Assembly: GCF_030678915.1 (NCBI RefSeq)
Contig: NZ_JAUUTZ010000007.1
Span: 144,068-208,067, forward strand
DNA: 64,000 nt
From: Paracoccus wurundjeri
GTDB lineage: Bacteria > Pseudomonadota > Alphaproteobacteria > Rhodobacterales > Rhodobacteraceae
Direction of reading: 5' to 3'
Positions 1 to 8,209 of this stretch are shown one piece after another. The first letter of the stretch is position 1. Every line of letters starts with the position of its first letter. The notes under the pieces are model-generated. The model was given only the letters and a program-made list of their open reading frames with translations. It was not told where the DNA came from and searched no databases. A program made the position numbers and the translations under genes.

Positions 1-192
1 CCCCTTGCCCCCGGTTTGGCAAAGTTGTGGCACGAGGATCCGGCGCAGACGGTACAGGGCTTCCTGAAGCTGGAAGCGGTTTTTCCGACCGCCCTTCGCG
101 AAGATGTGGGCTTTGCCGGCGACCTGACCGCTGCCCTGACCGGATTGATGGCGGATGGCGCACGGGCCATGGTGCAAAAACTGCATGACTGA
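1..192 (+). CDS. Mannitol/fructuronate dehydrogenase family protein, C-terminal fragment
   Basis: The frame is open from the first base of the window and ends at TGA 190-192, giving about 63 residues of a C-terminus. The segment FLKLEAVFPTALRED followed by GFAGDL resembles the helical C-terminus of polyol dehydrogenases of the mannitol dehydrogenase/fructuronate reductase family. Those enzymes reduce fructuronate to mannonate or oxidise sugar alcohols with NAD. It overlaps the start of altronate dehydratase by 8 bases, so the two are translationally coupled. That favours a uronate-pathway enzyme (UxuB or tagaturonate reductase type). The active site lies outside the window, so the exact substrate cannot be called. 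Confidence 0.6.
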   Translation, partial: PLAPGLAKLWHEDPAQTVQGFLKLEAVFPTALREDVGFAGDLTAALTGLMADGARAMVQKLHD

Positions 193-1663
193 CACGCTGG
201 CCCTGAACCCCTCTGACAATGTGGCGATCCTGACCCGGAAAGCCATTGCCCCGGCGGGCCACAAGATCGCGCGGCAGGATATCGCGGCCGGCGATGCCGT
301 CGTGAAATACGGGCAGATTATCGGTTATGCGACGCAACCGATCCCGGCAGGGGCGCATGTTCACAGCCATAATTGCAGCTTCGGGTGCCATGACCGCGAC
401 TATACCCCTGGCGCAGGGCTGAAAATTGCCCGTCAGGCGCTTACCCGGCACCCTTCTCGGGGATTGGAATTTCAGGGTTATCACCGTGGCGGCGGACAGG
501 TCGGGACGCGGAATTTCATCGCGCTTGTCTCGACCGTGAATTGTTCGGCCACGGCCATACGCCACGCTGCCGAGGAATTGCGCTTCGAGGGTATTCTGGA
601 CGATTACCCGAATGTCGATGGCGTGGTGGCGCTTGCCCACGGCTCTGGCTGCGGCATGGCCGATAGCGGGCCGGGCTGGCGGGCTTTGCAGCGGGTGCTG
701 ACCGGCTATGCCGGGCATCCCAATGTCGCGGCGGCGCTATTCGTCGGTCTGGGCTGCGAAGTCATGCAGATTTCCCGGATGAAGCAAGAACTCGGTGCCG
801 CCGCGCGTTTCCACGGACTGACCATTCAGGAAAACGGCGGCACGCGGCGCACCATTGACGCGATCAAGGAGCGCGTCCGCGACCTGCTGCCAAAGGTCAA
901 CCGCGCCCAACGGTCGCCCGCACCCGCAAGCGCCCTGAAGATCGGGCTGCAATGCGGCGGCTCGGACGGGTTCTCGGGCATCACCGCCAATCCGGCGCTT
1001 GGTCTGGCCGCGGATATACTGGCAGCACAGGGAGCATCCCCGGTCCTGTCCGAAACGCCCGAGATTTATGGGGCCGAGCGCCTGCTGCTGGATCGTGCCG
1101 CCTCACCCGCGATCGCCGATAAACTGCTGGAACGGATAAGCTGGTGGGAAGATTACACCGCCCGATCCGGCGCGACGCTGGACAATAATCCCAGCCCCGG
1201 CAACAAGGCCGGCGGGTTGACGACCATCCTCGAAAAATCGTTGGGCGCCGTCGCCAAGGGCGGGGCAGCGCCGCTGGAAGCAGTGCTGGAATATGGCGAA
1301 CCGATCCGCGTAGCGGGCCTGAATTTCATGGATACACCCGGATATGATCCGGTCTCTGCCACCGGCCAGATCGCCGGAGGTGCGCAGCTGATCGTATTTA
1401 CCACCGGGCGCGGCTCGGCCTTTGGATCCAAGCCTGCGCCGACGATCAAGCTGGCTACGAATGACCGCCTGTTCTTTGCCATGCGCGACGATATGGATCT
1501 GAATTGCGGCGATATCCTGTCGGAAGGCGTCAGTCTTGAAGAGAAAGCGCAGGAGATCGTCACGCTGATCCTTGCGACCGCATCGGGACAGGTTACGAAA
1601 AGCGAGACCCTCGGCCTGGGCGACAATGAATTCCTGCCCTGGCAGATAGGCGCAGTTGTCTGA
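185..1663 (+). CDS. uxaA: Altronate dehydratase
   Basis: Predicted to dehydrate D-altronate to 2-keto-3-deoxygluconate in hexuronate catabolism. The 492-residue product has an N-terminal SAF domain (about residues 10-80) with the GAHVHSHN segment at 57-63, and then the long UxaA core (about 110-490). ATG 185 is preferred over a GTG-type start 30 bases upstream because the protein then begins with the usual SAF strand and the gene overlaps the preceding dehydrogenase by 8 bases. Residues typical of the core include the HGSGCGM segment and the Cys-rich QCGGSDGFSG segment. SAF and core are fused here; some relatives split them. Its stop lies 3 bases from the convergent exporter gene. Confidence 0.93.
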   Translation: MTDTLALNPSDNVAILTRKAIAPAGHKIARQDIAAGDAVVKYGQIIGYATQPIPAGAHVHSHNCSFGCHDRDYTPGAGLKIARQALTRHPSRGLEFQGYHRGGGQVGTRNFIALVSTVNCSATAIRHAAEELRFEGILDDYPNVDGVVALAHGSGCGMADSGPGWRALQRVLTGYAGHPNVAAALFVGLGCEVMQISRMKQELGAAARFHGLTIQENGGTRRTIDAIKERVRDLLPKVNRAQRSPAPASALKIGLQCGGSDGFSGITANPALGLAADILAAQGASPVLSETPEIYGAERLLLDRAASPAIADKLLERISWWEDYTARSGATLDNNPSPGNKAGGLTTILEKSLGAVAKGGAAPLEAVLEYGEPIRVAGLNFMDTPGYDPVSATGQIAGGAQLIVFTTGRGSAFGSKPAPTIKLATNDRLFFAMRDDMDLNCGDILSEGVSLEEKAQEIVTLILATASGQVTKSETLGLGDNEFLPWQIGAVV

Positions 1664-1666
1664 CCC

Positions 1667-2260
1667 CTACCCCAATGCCAGTTTCAACGCGATGCCCCAC
1701 ATCACGCAGCCGATCCCGGCCTCAAGCCACTGCCAGGCGCGCGGCCGGGCAAAAACCGGCGCCAGCAATCGCGCTCCGTATCCCAGGGCAAAGAAGAACA
1801 GAAAAGAGCCGCTGATTGCGCCCCAAGCAAAAGCAACCCGATCAGGCCATTGCGATGCGATCGATCCCAGCAGGACTACCGTATCCAGATAAACATGCGG
1901 ATTCAGCCATGTGATCGCCGCAACCGCGGCAAGCGTCGCCGCCAGCCCATTGCTTTTACCCTCGGGCCTAAGCGCCTCGCCTCCCGTCATGGCAGCCCTG
2001 AAAGACCGAAACCCATACCACAGCAGAAAGGCGACCCCGCCCCAGCGCATTGCCTCGAACAGCCACGGCATTCCGGCACCGGCCATCGACATGCCACCCA
2101 CCCCCACCGCGATCAGGATCGCATCCGACAGGGCACAGAACAGGCACACCGCAAGCACATGCCGCCGGGCCAGCCCCTGCTTCAGAACAAAGGCATTCTG
2201 CGCGCCAATCGCCAGGATCAACGACAATCCCGTGCCCATTCCGGCAAAATAAGAGATCAT
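1667..2260 (-). CDS. argO: LysE/ArgO-family basic amino acid exporter
   Basis: Integral membrane exporter of the LysE superfamily, 197 residues with about six hydrophobic segments. It probably exports arginine and/or lysine. The N-terminal stretch LSLILAIGAQNAFVLKQG is a hallmark of ArgO/LysE, and ITWLNPHVYLDT is the second conserved block. ATG 2260 is chosen over a start 30 bases upstream because AAGGAG sits 8 bases before it and hydrophobic sequence begins at once. It is divergent from an ArgP-type LysR gene, the arrangement known for argO/argP and lysE/lysG, so it is probably induced by basic amino acids through that regulator. Whether arginine or lysine is preferred cannot be read from sequence. 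Confidence 0.9.
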   Translation of the reverse strand: MISYFAGMGTGLSLILAIGAQNAFVLKQGLARRHVLAVCLFCALSDAILIAVGVGGMSMAGAGMPWLFEAMRWGGVAFLLWYGFRSFRAAMTGGEALRPEGKSNGLAATLAAVAAITWLNPHVYLDTVVLLGSIASQWPDRVAFAWGAISGSFLFFFALGYGARLLAPVFARPRAWQWLEAGIGCVMWGIALKLALG

Positions 2261-2343
2261 GACGAAACTCCTTCCGGCTTGCTGATGCATGCCGCCTGAG
2301 TTTAAGTAAAACGAATATATCTTATTCTGATGAAGTAAAACTG
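2261..2343. promoter_or_regulatory. argO-argP divergent promoter region with LysR-type dyad
   Basis: These 83 bases are A+T-rich compared with their surroundings and must hold both divergent promoters. A dyad GAATA-N5-TATTC lies at 2313-2327, which fits the T-N11-A style box bound by LysR-family proteins. The heptamer GTAAAAC also occurs twice nearby (about 2306 and 2336). Assignment as the ArgP operator is inferred from position and symmetry only. Confidence 0.5.
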
Positions 2344-3207
2344 ATGCTGGACTATCCTGCCCTCGAAGCCTTGGCCGAGATCATTCGCCGCGGTTCCTTC
2401 GAAGCCGCCGCCCATGCATTATCCATCACGCCATCGGCCATCTCGCAGCGCATCCGGAATCTTGAGGATCGCAGCGGTACCGTGTTGATCGATCGCGGCC
2501 CGCCGGTTCAGGGGACCAAGGCCGGGCTGCGCCTCGCCGCCCATCTCGATCAGGTCCGGCTGCTGGAACGCGGATTGACCCAAGTCACCCCGGACGCGAT
2601 TCCCGTCATCCGGCTTGCGATCAATGCCGACAGCCTTGCAACCTGGGCCATGCCTCCGTTGACCGCAGCCCCCGGCCTGCTGGATGTGGTGATCGATGAT
2701 CAGGATCATGCGCTTGACTGGCTGAGGAACGCTCATGTCATGGCCGCCCTGACCAGCGACAGCCGGCCGGTAAGCGGTTGCGACAGTATCCCGCTTGGCC
2801 GGATGCGCTATCGCGCCACGGCCAGCCCTGAATTCATCGCCCGATATTTCCCGCACGGTCCGGATTCCGGTAGCCTGGGGCGCGCGCCGGCACTAAGCTT
2901 CAACAGCAAGGATGGATTGCAGGACCAATGGGCAAGACGGATCGCCGGTCGCCGGATTGCCCTGCCCCTGCACCGGATCGCGTCTTCCCAGGCCTTCGCC
3001 GAGGCGACACGACTTGGACTGGGCTGGGGCATGAATCCCGAGGTGATGATCGCGGAAGATCTGAACTCTGGCCGGGTCATCGACCTTGCTCCCGATCAGC
3101 CGCTGGACGTGCCGCTATATTGGCAAATCGCACGAACATCCGCCCCGGCACTCGCGCCGTTGACCCGCGCCATAAAAAAAGCCGCCGGAACAGCATTGCT
3201 GCCCTGA
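2344..3207 (+). CDS. argP: ArgP/LysG-type LysR transcriptional regulator
   Basis: LysR-family regulator, 287 residues. The N-terminal winged helix-turn-helix (about 1-60) contains the recognition segment ITPSAISQRIRNLE, followed by the IDRGPPVQGT wing seen in ArgP/LysG. The C-terminal effector domain (about 90-285) would bind lysine or arginine. It is divergently transcribed from the exporter, which is its expected target. The end of the gene carries the left arm of a terminator hairpin (see 3177-3215), so its last codons are also RNA structure. The ArgP assignment rests on neighbourhood plus the N-terminal motif; the effector is not proven. Confidence 0.88.
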   Translation: MLDYPALEALAEIIRRGSFEAAAHALSITPSAISQRIRNLEDRSGTVLIDRGPPVQGTKAGLRLAAHLDQVRLLERGLTQVTPDAIPVIRLAINADSLATWAMPPLTAAPGLLDVVIDDQDHALDWLRNAHVMAALTSDSRPVSGCDSIPLGRMRYRATASPEFIARYFPHGPDSGSLGRAPALSFNSKDGLQDQWARRIAGRRIALPLHRIASSQAFAEATRLGLGWGMNPEVMIAEDLNSGRVIDLAPDQPLDVPLYWQIARTSAPALAPLTRAIKKAAGTALLP

Positions 3208-3215
3208 CGGCTTTT
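3177..3215. terminator. Bidirectional terminator hairpin at the argP 3' end
   Basis: Arms AAAAGCCG (3177-3184) and CGGCTTTT (3208-3215) pair, and an inner CAGC-ATT-GCTG helix sits at 3191-3201. The A run on the left and T run on the right allow termination from either strand, serving argP (plus) and yebC (minus). The left arm lies inside the argP coding sequence. Confidence 0.6.
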
Positions 3216-3241
3216 GCTGAGCATGAATAACTAGAAACCGC

Positions 3242-3985
3242 CTAAAGCTGGGCGGCAACCTCGTCGGACAGATCGAAATTGCCGGTGACGTTCTGCACGT
3301 CATCGTCATCTTCCAGCGATTCGATCAGGCGCATCAGTTTCTGAGCGGTCTCCAGATCAGTGATCTCGGTCGGAGCCTGCGGTTTCCAGATCAGCTTCGC
3401 GGATTCGCTTTCGCCCAGGCTTTCTTCAAGCGTCGCCGAGACCTCGTTCAGATCGGTATCCGCGCAATAAATCCAATGCCCTTCCTCATCGGATTGAACA
3501 TCATCCGCGCCGGCCTCGATCGCGGCCATCATCACCGTGTCGGCATCCCCGGCAGATGACGGATACATGATCGCGCCCACCCGGTCGAACATGAAGGAGA
3601 CGGAACCGGTCTGCCCAAGATCACCGCCCGATTTGGTGAAATAGCTGCGCACATTCGAGGCGGTGCGGTTGCGGTTATCGGTCATCGCTTCGACGACAAG
3701 CGCGATCCCGTTGGGGCCATAGCCCTCGTAACGGATCTCTTCGTAATTCTCGGCGTCCCCGCCCTGCGATTTCTTGATAGCACGCTCGATCACGTCTTTG
3801 GGAACCGAATTGGACTTCGCTTCCTTAACCGCCAGACGCAAACGCGGGTTTTTTTCCGGATCGGGGTCGCCCATCTTCGCGGCGACGGTGATCTCTTTCG
3901 AAAGCTTGGAAAACAGCTTCGAACGGACGGCATCCTGCCGGCCCTTTCTATGCTGGATATTGGCCCATTTGGAATGACCCGCCAT
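3242..3985 (-). CDS. yebC: YebC/PmpR family regulator (TACO1 family)
   Basis: Conserved 247-residue YebC/TACO1 protein. Members bind DNA as regulators, and recent work on the family also links them to relief of ribosome stalling at proline stretches. The diagnostic N-terminus [18 protein letters not shown] is intact. It is followed by the middle segment [21 protein letters not shown] and the acidic C-terminal domain with [13 protein letters not shown]. Length is normal for the family. It is transcribed alone, between the argP terminator and a 174-base gap before the DUF1127 gene. No ruvC/ruvA neighbours are seen on this side. Confidence 0.96.
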   Translation of the reverse strand: MAGHSKWANIQHRKGRQDAVRSKLFSKLSKEITVAAKMGDPDPEKNPRLRLAVKEAKSNSVPKDVIERAIKKSQGGDAENYEEIRYEGYGPNGIALVVEAMTDNRNRTASNVRSYFTKSGGDLGQTGSVSFMFDRVGAIMYPSSAGDADTVMMAAIEAGADDVQSDEEGHWIYCADTDLNEVSATLEESLGESESAKLIWKPQAPTEITDLETAQKLMRLIESLEDDDDVQNVTGNFDLSDEVAAQL

Positions 3986-4112
3986 GGTCGCTCGCCCTTC
4001 GTCAGTCTTGTTTACGCAAAGATTTGGGCGCTTTTAGTCCAGCAAGGCAGGCAATCGCAAGATGCTGCCTAAGATCTTCGGCGATATGTTCCTATGACCG
4101 GCGGATATGGCA

Positions 4113-4138
4113 AAGCGCGCACCGCGGGGCACGCGCTT
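4113..4138 (-). terminator. Possible terminator of the DUF1127 gene
   Basis: The arms AAGCGCG (4113-4119) and CGCGCTT (4132-4138) can pair, 21 bases beyond the DUF1127 stop on the minus strand. The strand continues TTTG, so the uridine tract is short and function is uncertain. Confidence 0.35.
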
Positions 4139-4159
4139 CAGGACATCGTCCGAAACATT

Positions 4160-4393
4160 TCAGAGATTGGCGTCGATCCCCATGATCCGGCGCATCTCGG
4201 CATCGCGGGTCACGCCCCTGGCCGCCAATGCAGAATCTGACAGTTCATTGAGGCGGGTCATCGCACGCATTTTCGAATTGGATTCTGCCAGCAGGACCAT
4301 GAAACGCCCAAAGGCGACAAATGGTGTGGCCAGTGTGCCGAGTATGGAATGATTCGGCCCGTTATGACGTTCGACAATTCCGGTTCCAGCCAT
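4160..4393 (-). CDS. Small DUF1127-like protein
   Basis: A 77-residue basic protein whose C-terminal half (MTRLNELSDSALAARGVTRD) matches the DUF1127 pattern of an arginine/leucine helix ending in a short R-D/E motif. Related small proteins in Rhodobacter and Agrobacterium are RNA-associated or affect phosphate and stress physiology; the role here is unknown. ATG 4393 has AAGGAG upstream (about 4398-4403). An open frame extends upstream but crosses the terminator hairpin at 4469-4495, so the short form is preferred. It follows the SLC13 permease gene on the same strand and is separated from it by that hairpin. Confidence 0.75.
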   Translation of the reverse strand: MAGTGIVERHNGPNHSILGTLATPFVAFGRFMVLLAESNSKMRAMTRLNELSDSALAARGVTRDAEMRRIMGIDANL

Positions 4394-4468
4394 CGGAAAC
4401 TCCTTGTGTTGCACAAAGCTGTTTCCTCCCCTGCATCCAATATTGTGCGGGCGCAGCATGATAACAAG

Positions 4469-4495
4469 CTGCAATGCTGCATGGCAGCATTGCAG
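4469..4495 (-). terminator. Perfect 12-bp hairpin downstream of the SLC13 permease gene
   Basis: The arms CTGCAATGCTGC (4469-4480) and GCAGCATTGCAG (4484-4495) are perfectly complementary around a 3-base loop, 11 bases past the permease stop on the minus strand. The minus strand then reads CTTGTTATC, a weak T tract. It probably ends the permease transcript or protects its 3' end, and it lies in the leader of the DUF1127 gene. Confidence 0.6.
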
Positions 4496-4505
4496 AAAGC
4501 ACAAG

Positions 4506-6284
4506 TTACAGCGGCCAGAAGATCGGGATAACAATGGCTGCCGTTATGGCCATCAGAACGTTCAGCGGAACGCCTACCCGAATGAAATCGGCAAAGCGAT
4601 AACCGCCCGGACCATAAACCAGCGTATTGGTTTGATACCCGATCGGAGTCGCGAAACTGGCCGAGGCGCCCATCATCACCGCAATCACCAGAGGACGAGG
4701 ATCGACGCCCAACTGGTTGCCCAGCGAGATCGCTACCGGCGTGACGATCACCGCGACGGCGTTATTCGTCACCGTCTCGGTCAGAACCGTCGCCAGCAGA
4801 TACACGGACAGCACCAGTCCCCATGGCGGAACCTGGGTCAGCCATGGCGCGATCCGCGTCACAAGCAATTCGACCGCTCCTGAGTTTTCGAGCCCGGCCC
4901 CTACGGCAAGCATGGCAAAGATCAGTGCCATCAGCCGGCCATCGACAAAGCTGAGCGCCTCATCCGCGTCGATGCAGCGAGTGCCAAGGACGACCGCCAC
5001 GCCGACAAATGCCAGGAGCAGGATCGGCGCGATATCGAAAGCCGAAAGCGCCACAACGGCAAGCAGAGTCGCGACCACGATGGGCGCGTGGCGGCGACGA
5101 TAGGCGCGATCGGTTGGCACGTTCACCTCGACCATCTCCATATCGCTTGCCAGTCGCTGGATATCCCCGGCTTCCCCCTCCAGCAGCAGGGTATCGCCGA
5201 CACGCACGACCAGATCGTCAAGCTGACGACCGATATTCTGGTTCCTGCGATGCGCCGCCAATACATAGACGCCATAGCGCCTGCGCAACCGCATTGCGCC
5301 AAGGCTGCGCCCGACCATGCGACAACCGGGCGTGATCAGCACCTCGACCGTGGAGGTCTGGACCGAGCTCAGCTTGTCCACCATGCGCAGTTCCTTGTGG
5401 CTTTGAAGGCCCAGCACCTCGGACATGGGAGTACGCAGAACCACGCGGTCTCCGGCCTCAAGCTTGACGGAAGTCAGATCCCGGCGCAACGACGCATCGC
5501 CGCGAAGAACGTCGATCACGCGGGCAGTGTCGCGGGTGAAAATATCCACTTCGTCCAAAGCCTTGCCGATCAAAGATGATTCTTCGGGAATCGCGACTTC
5601 GGTAAAAAACTTCGCCTTGGATCGGCCCGACATCAGTTGCGACATGGAATTGCGGTCGGGCAGCAAATGCGGTGCGACCAGCAAGAGATAGGTCACACCA
5701 ACAATCGCCATCGGCAGGCCGACCGGGGTAATCTCGAAGATCGAGAACGCATCCATTCCCGAGCTGCGCGCGACACCATCGACCAGAAGGTTTGTCGATG
5801 TACCGATCATTGTCATCGTTCCACCCAAAATGGACAGGTATGACAATGGGATCAGCAGCTTGGAGGGAGACTTTCCCATCTCTTTCGCAAGCTGCATGAA
5901 AATCGGCATCATCACAACAACCAGAGGCGTGTTATTGACGAAAGCCGACAAGACGCAGACAACCACCGAGATCAGTGCCAGCGTCATGATCGGGTGGTCA
6001 CCCGCATGCCGCGCGGCACGCTGACCGATCCAGTCGAGTGCGCCCGTGCGCACCAGCCCGCCGACGATGATGAACATGAAGGCGATGGTCCAGGGAGCCG
6101 GGTTCGACAAGACGCCCGCAATGCTATCGATATCCAGAATTCCCAGTCCAAGCAGCGCGACTGCGCCCAGAATCGCGGTAACTTCCGGCGGATAGACTTC
6201 GCGGATAAAAAGGGTGAGCATACCAACAATGATAAATATCGTGGTAACGGCAGCCACTGTGCCGCTCAATTCAAATCCGAACAT
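4506..6284 (-). CDS. SLC13/DASS-type permease with two TrkA-C domains
   Basis: Inner-membrane transporter, 592 residues. An N-terminal membrane half (about 1-200) carries the family segment FVNNTPLVVVMMPIF. A cytoplasmic middle region (about 205-385) holds two TrkA-C (RCK_C) domains, visible as GDRVVLRTP and GDTLLLEG strands. A C-terminal membrane half (about 400-592) carries the second TNNAVAVIVTPVAI signature and a GYQTNTLVYGPGGY segment. Relatives move dicarboxylates, citrate, sulfate or other anions, usually with sodium; the substrate here cannot be read. No enzyme of anion metabolism is adjacent. The gene stands alone and ends at the perfect hairpin at 4469-4495. Confidence 0.88.
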   Translation of the reverse strand: MFGFELSGTVAAVTTIFIIVGMLTLFIREVYPPEVTAILGAVALLGLGILDIDSIAGVLSNPAPWTIAFMFIIVGGLVRTGALDWIGQRAARHAGDHPIMTLALISVVVCVLSAFVNNTPLVVVMMPIFMQLAKEMGKSPSKLLIPLSYLSILGGTMTMIGTSTNLLVDGVARSSGMDAFSIFEITPVGLPMAIVGVTYLLLVAPHLLPDRNSMSQLMSGRSKAKFFTEVAIPEESSLIGKALDEVDIFTRDTARVIDVLRGDASLRRDLTSVKLEAGDRVVLRTPMSEVLGLQSHKELRMVDKLSSVQTSTVEVLITPGCRMVGRSLGAMRLRRRYGVYVLAAHRRNQNIGRQLDDLVVRVGDTLLLEGEAGDIQRLASDMEMVEVNVPTDRAYRRRHAPIVVATLLAVVALSAFDIAPILLLAFVGVAVVLGTRCIDADEALSFVDGRLMALIFAMLAVGAGLENSGAVELLVTRIAPWLTQVPPWGLVLSVYLLATVLTETVTNNAVAVIVTPVAISLGNQLGVDPRPLVIAVMMGASASFATPIGYQTNTLVYGPGGYRFADFIRVGVPLNVLMAITAAIVIPIFWPL

Positions 6285-6414
6285 ATAGTTCTCTCAAAAT
6301 AAACCTCATCGACACGATGGGCGTAGTTTGATCGGAAACCCGATCCGCCCGCAAGTAAAGATGAATGGAAACCCTACTTCCGCCGCAGGGACGGCGCATT
6401 TCAGCAAGAAACCG

Positions 6415-7239
6415 TCACTCGATGGCCTTCGCGTGGGTCTGCTCCAGCCGTCCGCCATCCCGGACAGGCATGATTTTCCGGCATTCGCCGCTGCGATCAT
6501 CGGTTTCGATCATGACGCCGCAAAGACTCGCCTCGCCTTCGGCCGGGGTGAAGCGGTCACGGGCCATGCCGGTAACGAAGCGGCGCAGAGGCTCGGTCTT
6601 TTCCATGCCGATGATACTGTTATAATCGCCGCACATTCCCGCATCCGACAGATAGCCAGTACCGCGTGGAAGGATTTGCGCATCAGCTGTCGGGACATGC
6701 GTATGGGTGCCGACCACAAGACTGGCGCGCCCGTCGCAAAAATGGCCCGCGCCCATCTTTTCGCTGGTTGCCTCGGCATGGAAATCCACGATCGCGGCCT
6801 GCACCATCCCGCCACGGGGATGCGCGCGCAGCACGCCGTCAAGCGCCGAGAAGGGATCATCATAGGGACGCGACATGAACACCTGACCCAAGGCCTGCGT
6901 CACCAGCAACTTACGTCCCCGCGCGTCACTGAACACACCCGCGCCCCTGCCCGGAGCCTCTTTCGCCAGATTCAGGGGGCGGATGATGCGCGGTTCACGC
7001 TCGACAAAGGTCAGAAGATCTTTCTGATCGAAAGCATGATCGCCAAGCGTCAGACAATCCGCCCCGGCTTGCAGAAGCAATTGCGCATGACCCGCGGTAA
7101 TCCCACGCCCGCCGCTGGCATTCTCGCCGTTGACGATGACGAAATCAGCCCCAAGCCGCTGCCGCAATCCGGACAATCTCTCGGTAATCGCGCGGCGACC
7201 TGCGCGGCCCATAACGTCGCCAAGAAATAATATTCTCAT
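6415..7239 (-). CDS. ymdB: YmdB-type metallophosphoesterase (TIGR00282 family)
   Basis: Cytoplasmic 274-residue dinuclear metallophosphoesterase. Members hydrolyse 2',3'-cyclic nucleotides and cyclic AMP; in Bacillus YmdB controls biofilm and motility switching. Metal and catalytic positions are recognisable: D8 (LGDVMG), E39-N40 (NGEN), D67-H68 (GDHAFD), H154 (VDFHAEA) and H179/H181 (GTHTHVP). ATG 7239 is chosen because it starts the first beta strand directly; the upstream extension would add 12 uncharacteristic residues. The lytic transglycosylase gene lies 57 bases upstream on the same strand, so co-transcription is possible. The biological role in alphaproteobacteria is not known. Confidence 0.92.
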   Translation of the reverse strand: MRILFLGDVMGRAGRRAITERLSGLRQRLGADFVIVNGENASGGRGITAGHAQLLLQAGADCLTLGDHAFDQKDLLTFVEREPRIIRPLNLAKEAPGRGAGVFSDARGRKLLVTQALGQVFMSRPYDDPFSALDGVLRAHPRGGMVQAAIVDFHAEATSEKMGAGHFCDGRASLVVGTHTHVPTADAQILPRGTGYLSDAGMCGDYNSIIGMEKTEPLRRFVTGMARDRFTPAEGEASLCGVMIETDDRSGECRKIMPVRDGGRLEQTHAKAIE

Positions 7240-7296
7240 AGCGCAGTGGTTACGACAAAGCCTTTCTCGCCTCAAGCGGGAAGCGACGCGGCCCGC

Positions 7297-7923
7297 CTAG
7301 CCTTCCGCCGATGCGGTGCAATAGCTTTGGCTGCTGGTCCATTCGGCGATATCCGCGCGTTTGCTGGCACTGCGCATCGGCGCCCAATCGCGTGCCACAC
7401 CGCGCCATCCGCCGCTGCCGTCGCGCGCCACCGCATTGTCCCGTCCGACCTGACGCGACATGATCTTGACCGCGCAGCTCATATTGTCGGCGCCGTTGGT
7501 GATATGACCGCTGCAGTCATAGCTGCGCCACGTCGCCGGAGCGATCTGCATCAGACCCAACCAGCGACCGCCGCCGCCCGACGCCCTTGGGTTATAGGTG
7601 CTTTCATGTTTCGCAAGCGCGGACATCAATCCGGCCCAGAACGCCTTGCGCTCGGTCCGTCCAAGCTCGGCGTAATTCGGGCAATAGGTCTGAATATCAT
7701 GCGGCACCCGGGACATCATCGCCACGCCTTCACGCTCAAGCGCCACAAGCGTCGCACGGGTCCAGTCATCCGAGCCACTCTTATGCTGCCACCGCATCGG
7801 CGGGCTGACCGCAAGCAGATTACGCTGCGCCTGTTGTCGGGCAAGCTCTTCCGATGAAGGGCCGGTTTCCATGTCACAGGCAGCAAGCAAAGCCAGAGCG
7901 GCAAGCAGAAGAACAGAGCGCAT
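7297..7923 (-). CDS. Lytic transglycosylase (SLT domain) lipoprotein
   Basis: Peptidoglycan lytic transglycosylase, 208 residues, probably anchored to the outer or inner membrane. The signal peptide ends in a lipobox LLAAC with Cys16. The SLT/lysozyme-like fold carries the catalytic Glu107 in KHESTYNP, followed by the diagnostic GLMQIAP (123-129). The enzyme would cleave between MurNAc and GlcNAc to give 1,6-anhydro ends. The C-terminal part contains several Cys residues (for example YDCSGH, MSCAVK and SYCTAS) that could form periplasmic disulfides. The upstream leader contains a strong 11-bp stem (7935-7961). Confidence 0.9.
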   Translation of the reverse strand: MRSVLLLAALALLAACDMETGPSSEELARQQAQRNLLAVSPPMRWQHKSGSDDWTRATLVALEREGVAMMSRVPHDIQTYCPNYAELGRTERKAFWAGLMSALAKHESTYNPRASGGGGRWLGLMQIAPATWRSYDCSGHITNGADNMSCAVKIMSRQVGRDNAVARDGSGGWRGVARDWAPMRSASKRADIAEWTSSQSYCTASAEG

Positions 7924-7934
7924 TAAATCCCCGT

Positions 7935-7961
7935 AAGGCAGTTTCGACTGCGAAACGCCTT
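7935..7961 (-). other. Strong hairpin in the leader of the transglycosylase gene
   Basis: AAGGC plus GTTTCG pairs with CGAAAC plus GCCTT (7935-7961), giving an 11-bp stem with one bulged A and an ACTG loop. It lies 11 bases upstream of the transglycosylase start on the minus strand. It could be a leader structure controlling translation, or a terminator for some upstream transcript. The rest of 7924-8209, between this gene and gatB, shows no other feature. Confidence 0.4.
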
Positions 7962-8209
7962 AACGGCAAATGCAAGTCGCGCAAGCTTCTGAGGCCGTCA
8001 TCGGCGATTTCACGCCGGAATCGCGTAACTCACCCGCCATTTGGACGGAGATATCGCGTGATCAGCGGTATTTCATCGCCTGACGATTTGATCCGGCAAG
8101 TTAGGCCGACCAAACAACGGCCGCAATCTTATCGCATCGCGCCCCGTGACAAGCGCCGCACACTGCCCTAAAACCGCTGCAACACCGCCACAGCGACAAC
8201 GGGATTTCC

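Noticed and set aside
6330..6345. GATCGG/CCGATC hairpin between ymdB and the permease
   Set aside because: It is a short 6-bp stem with no T tract, about 70 bases from the ymdB stop; too weak to call a terminator.
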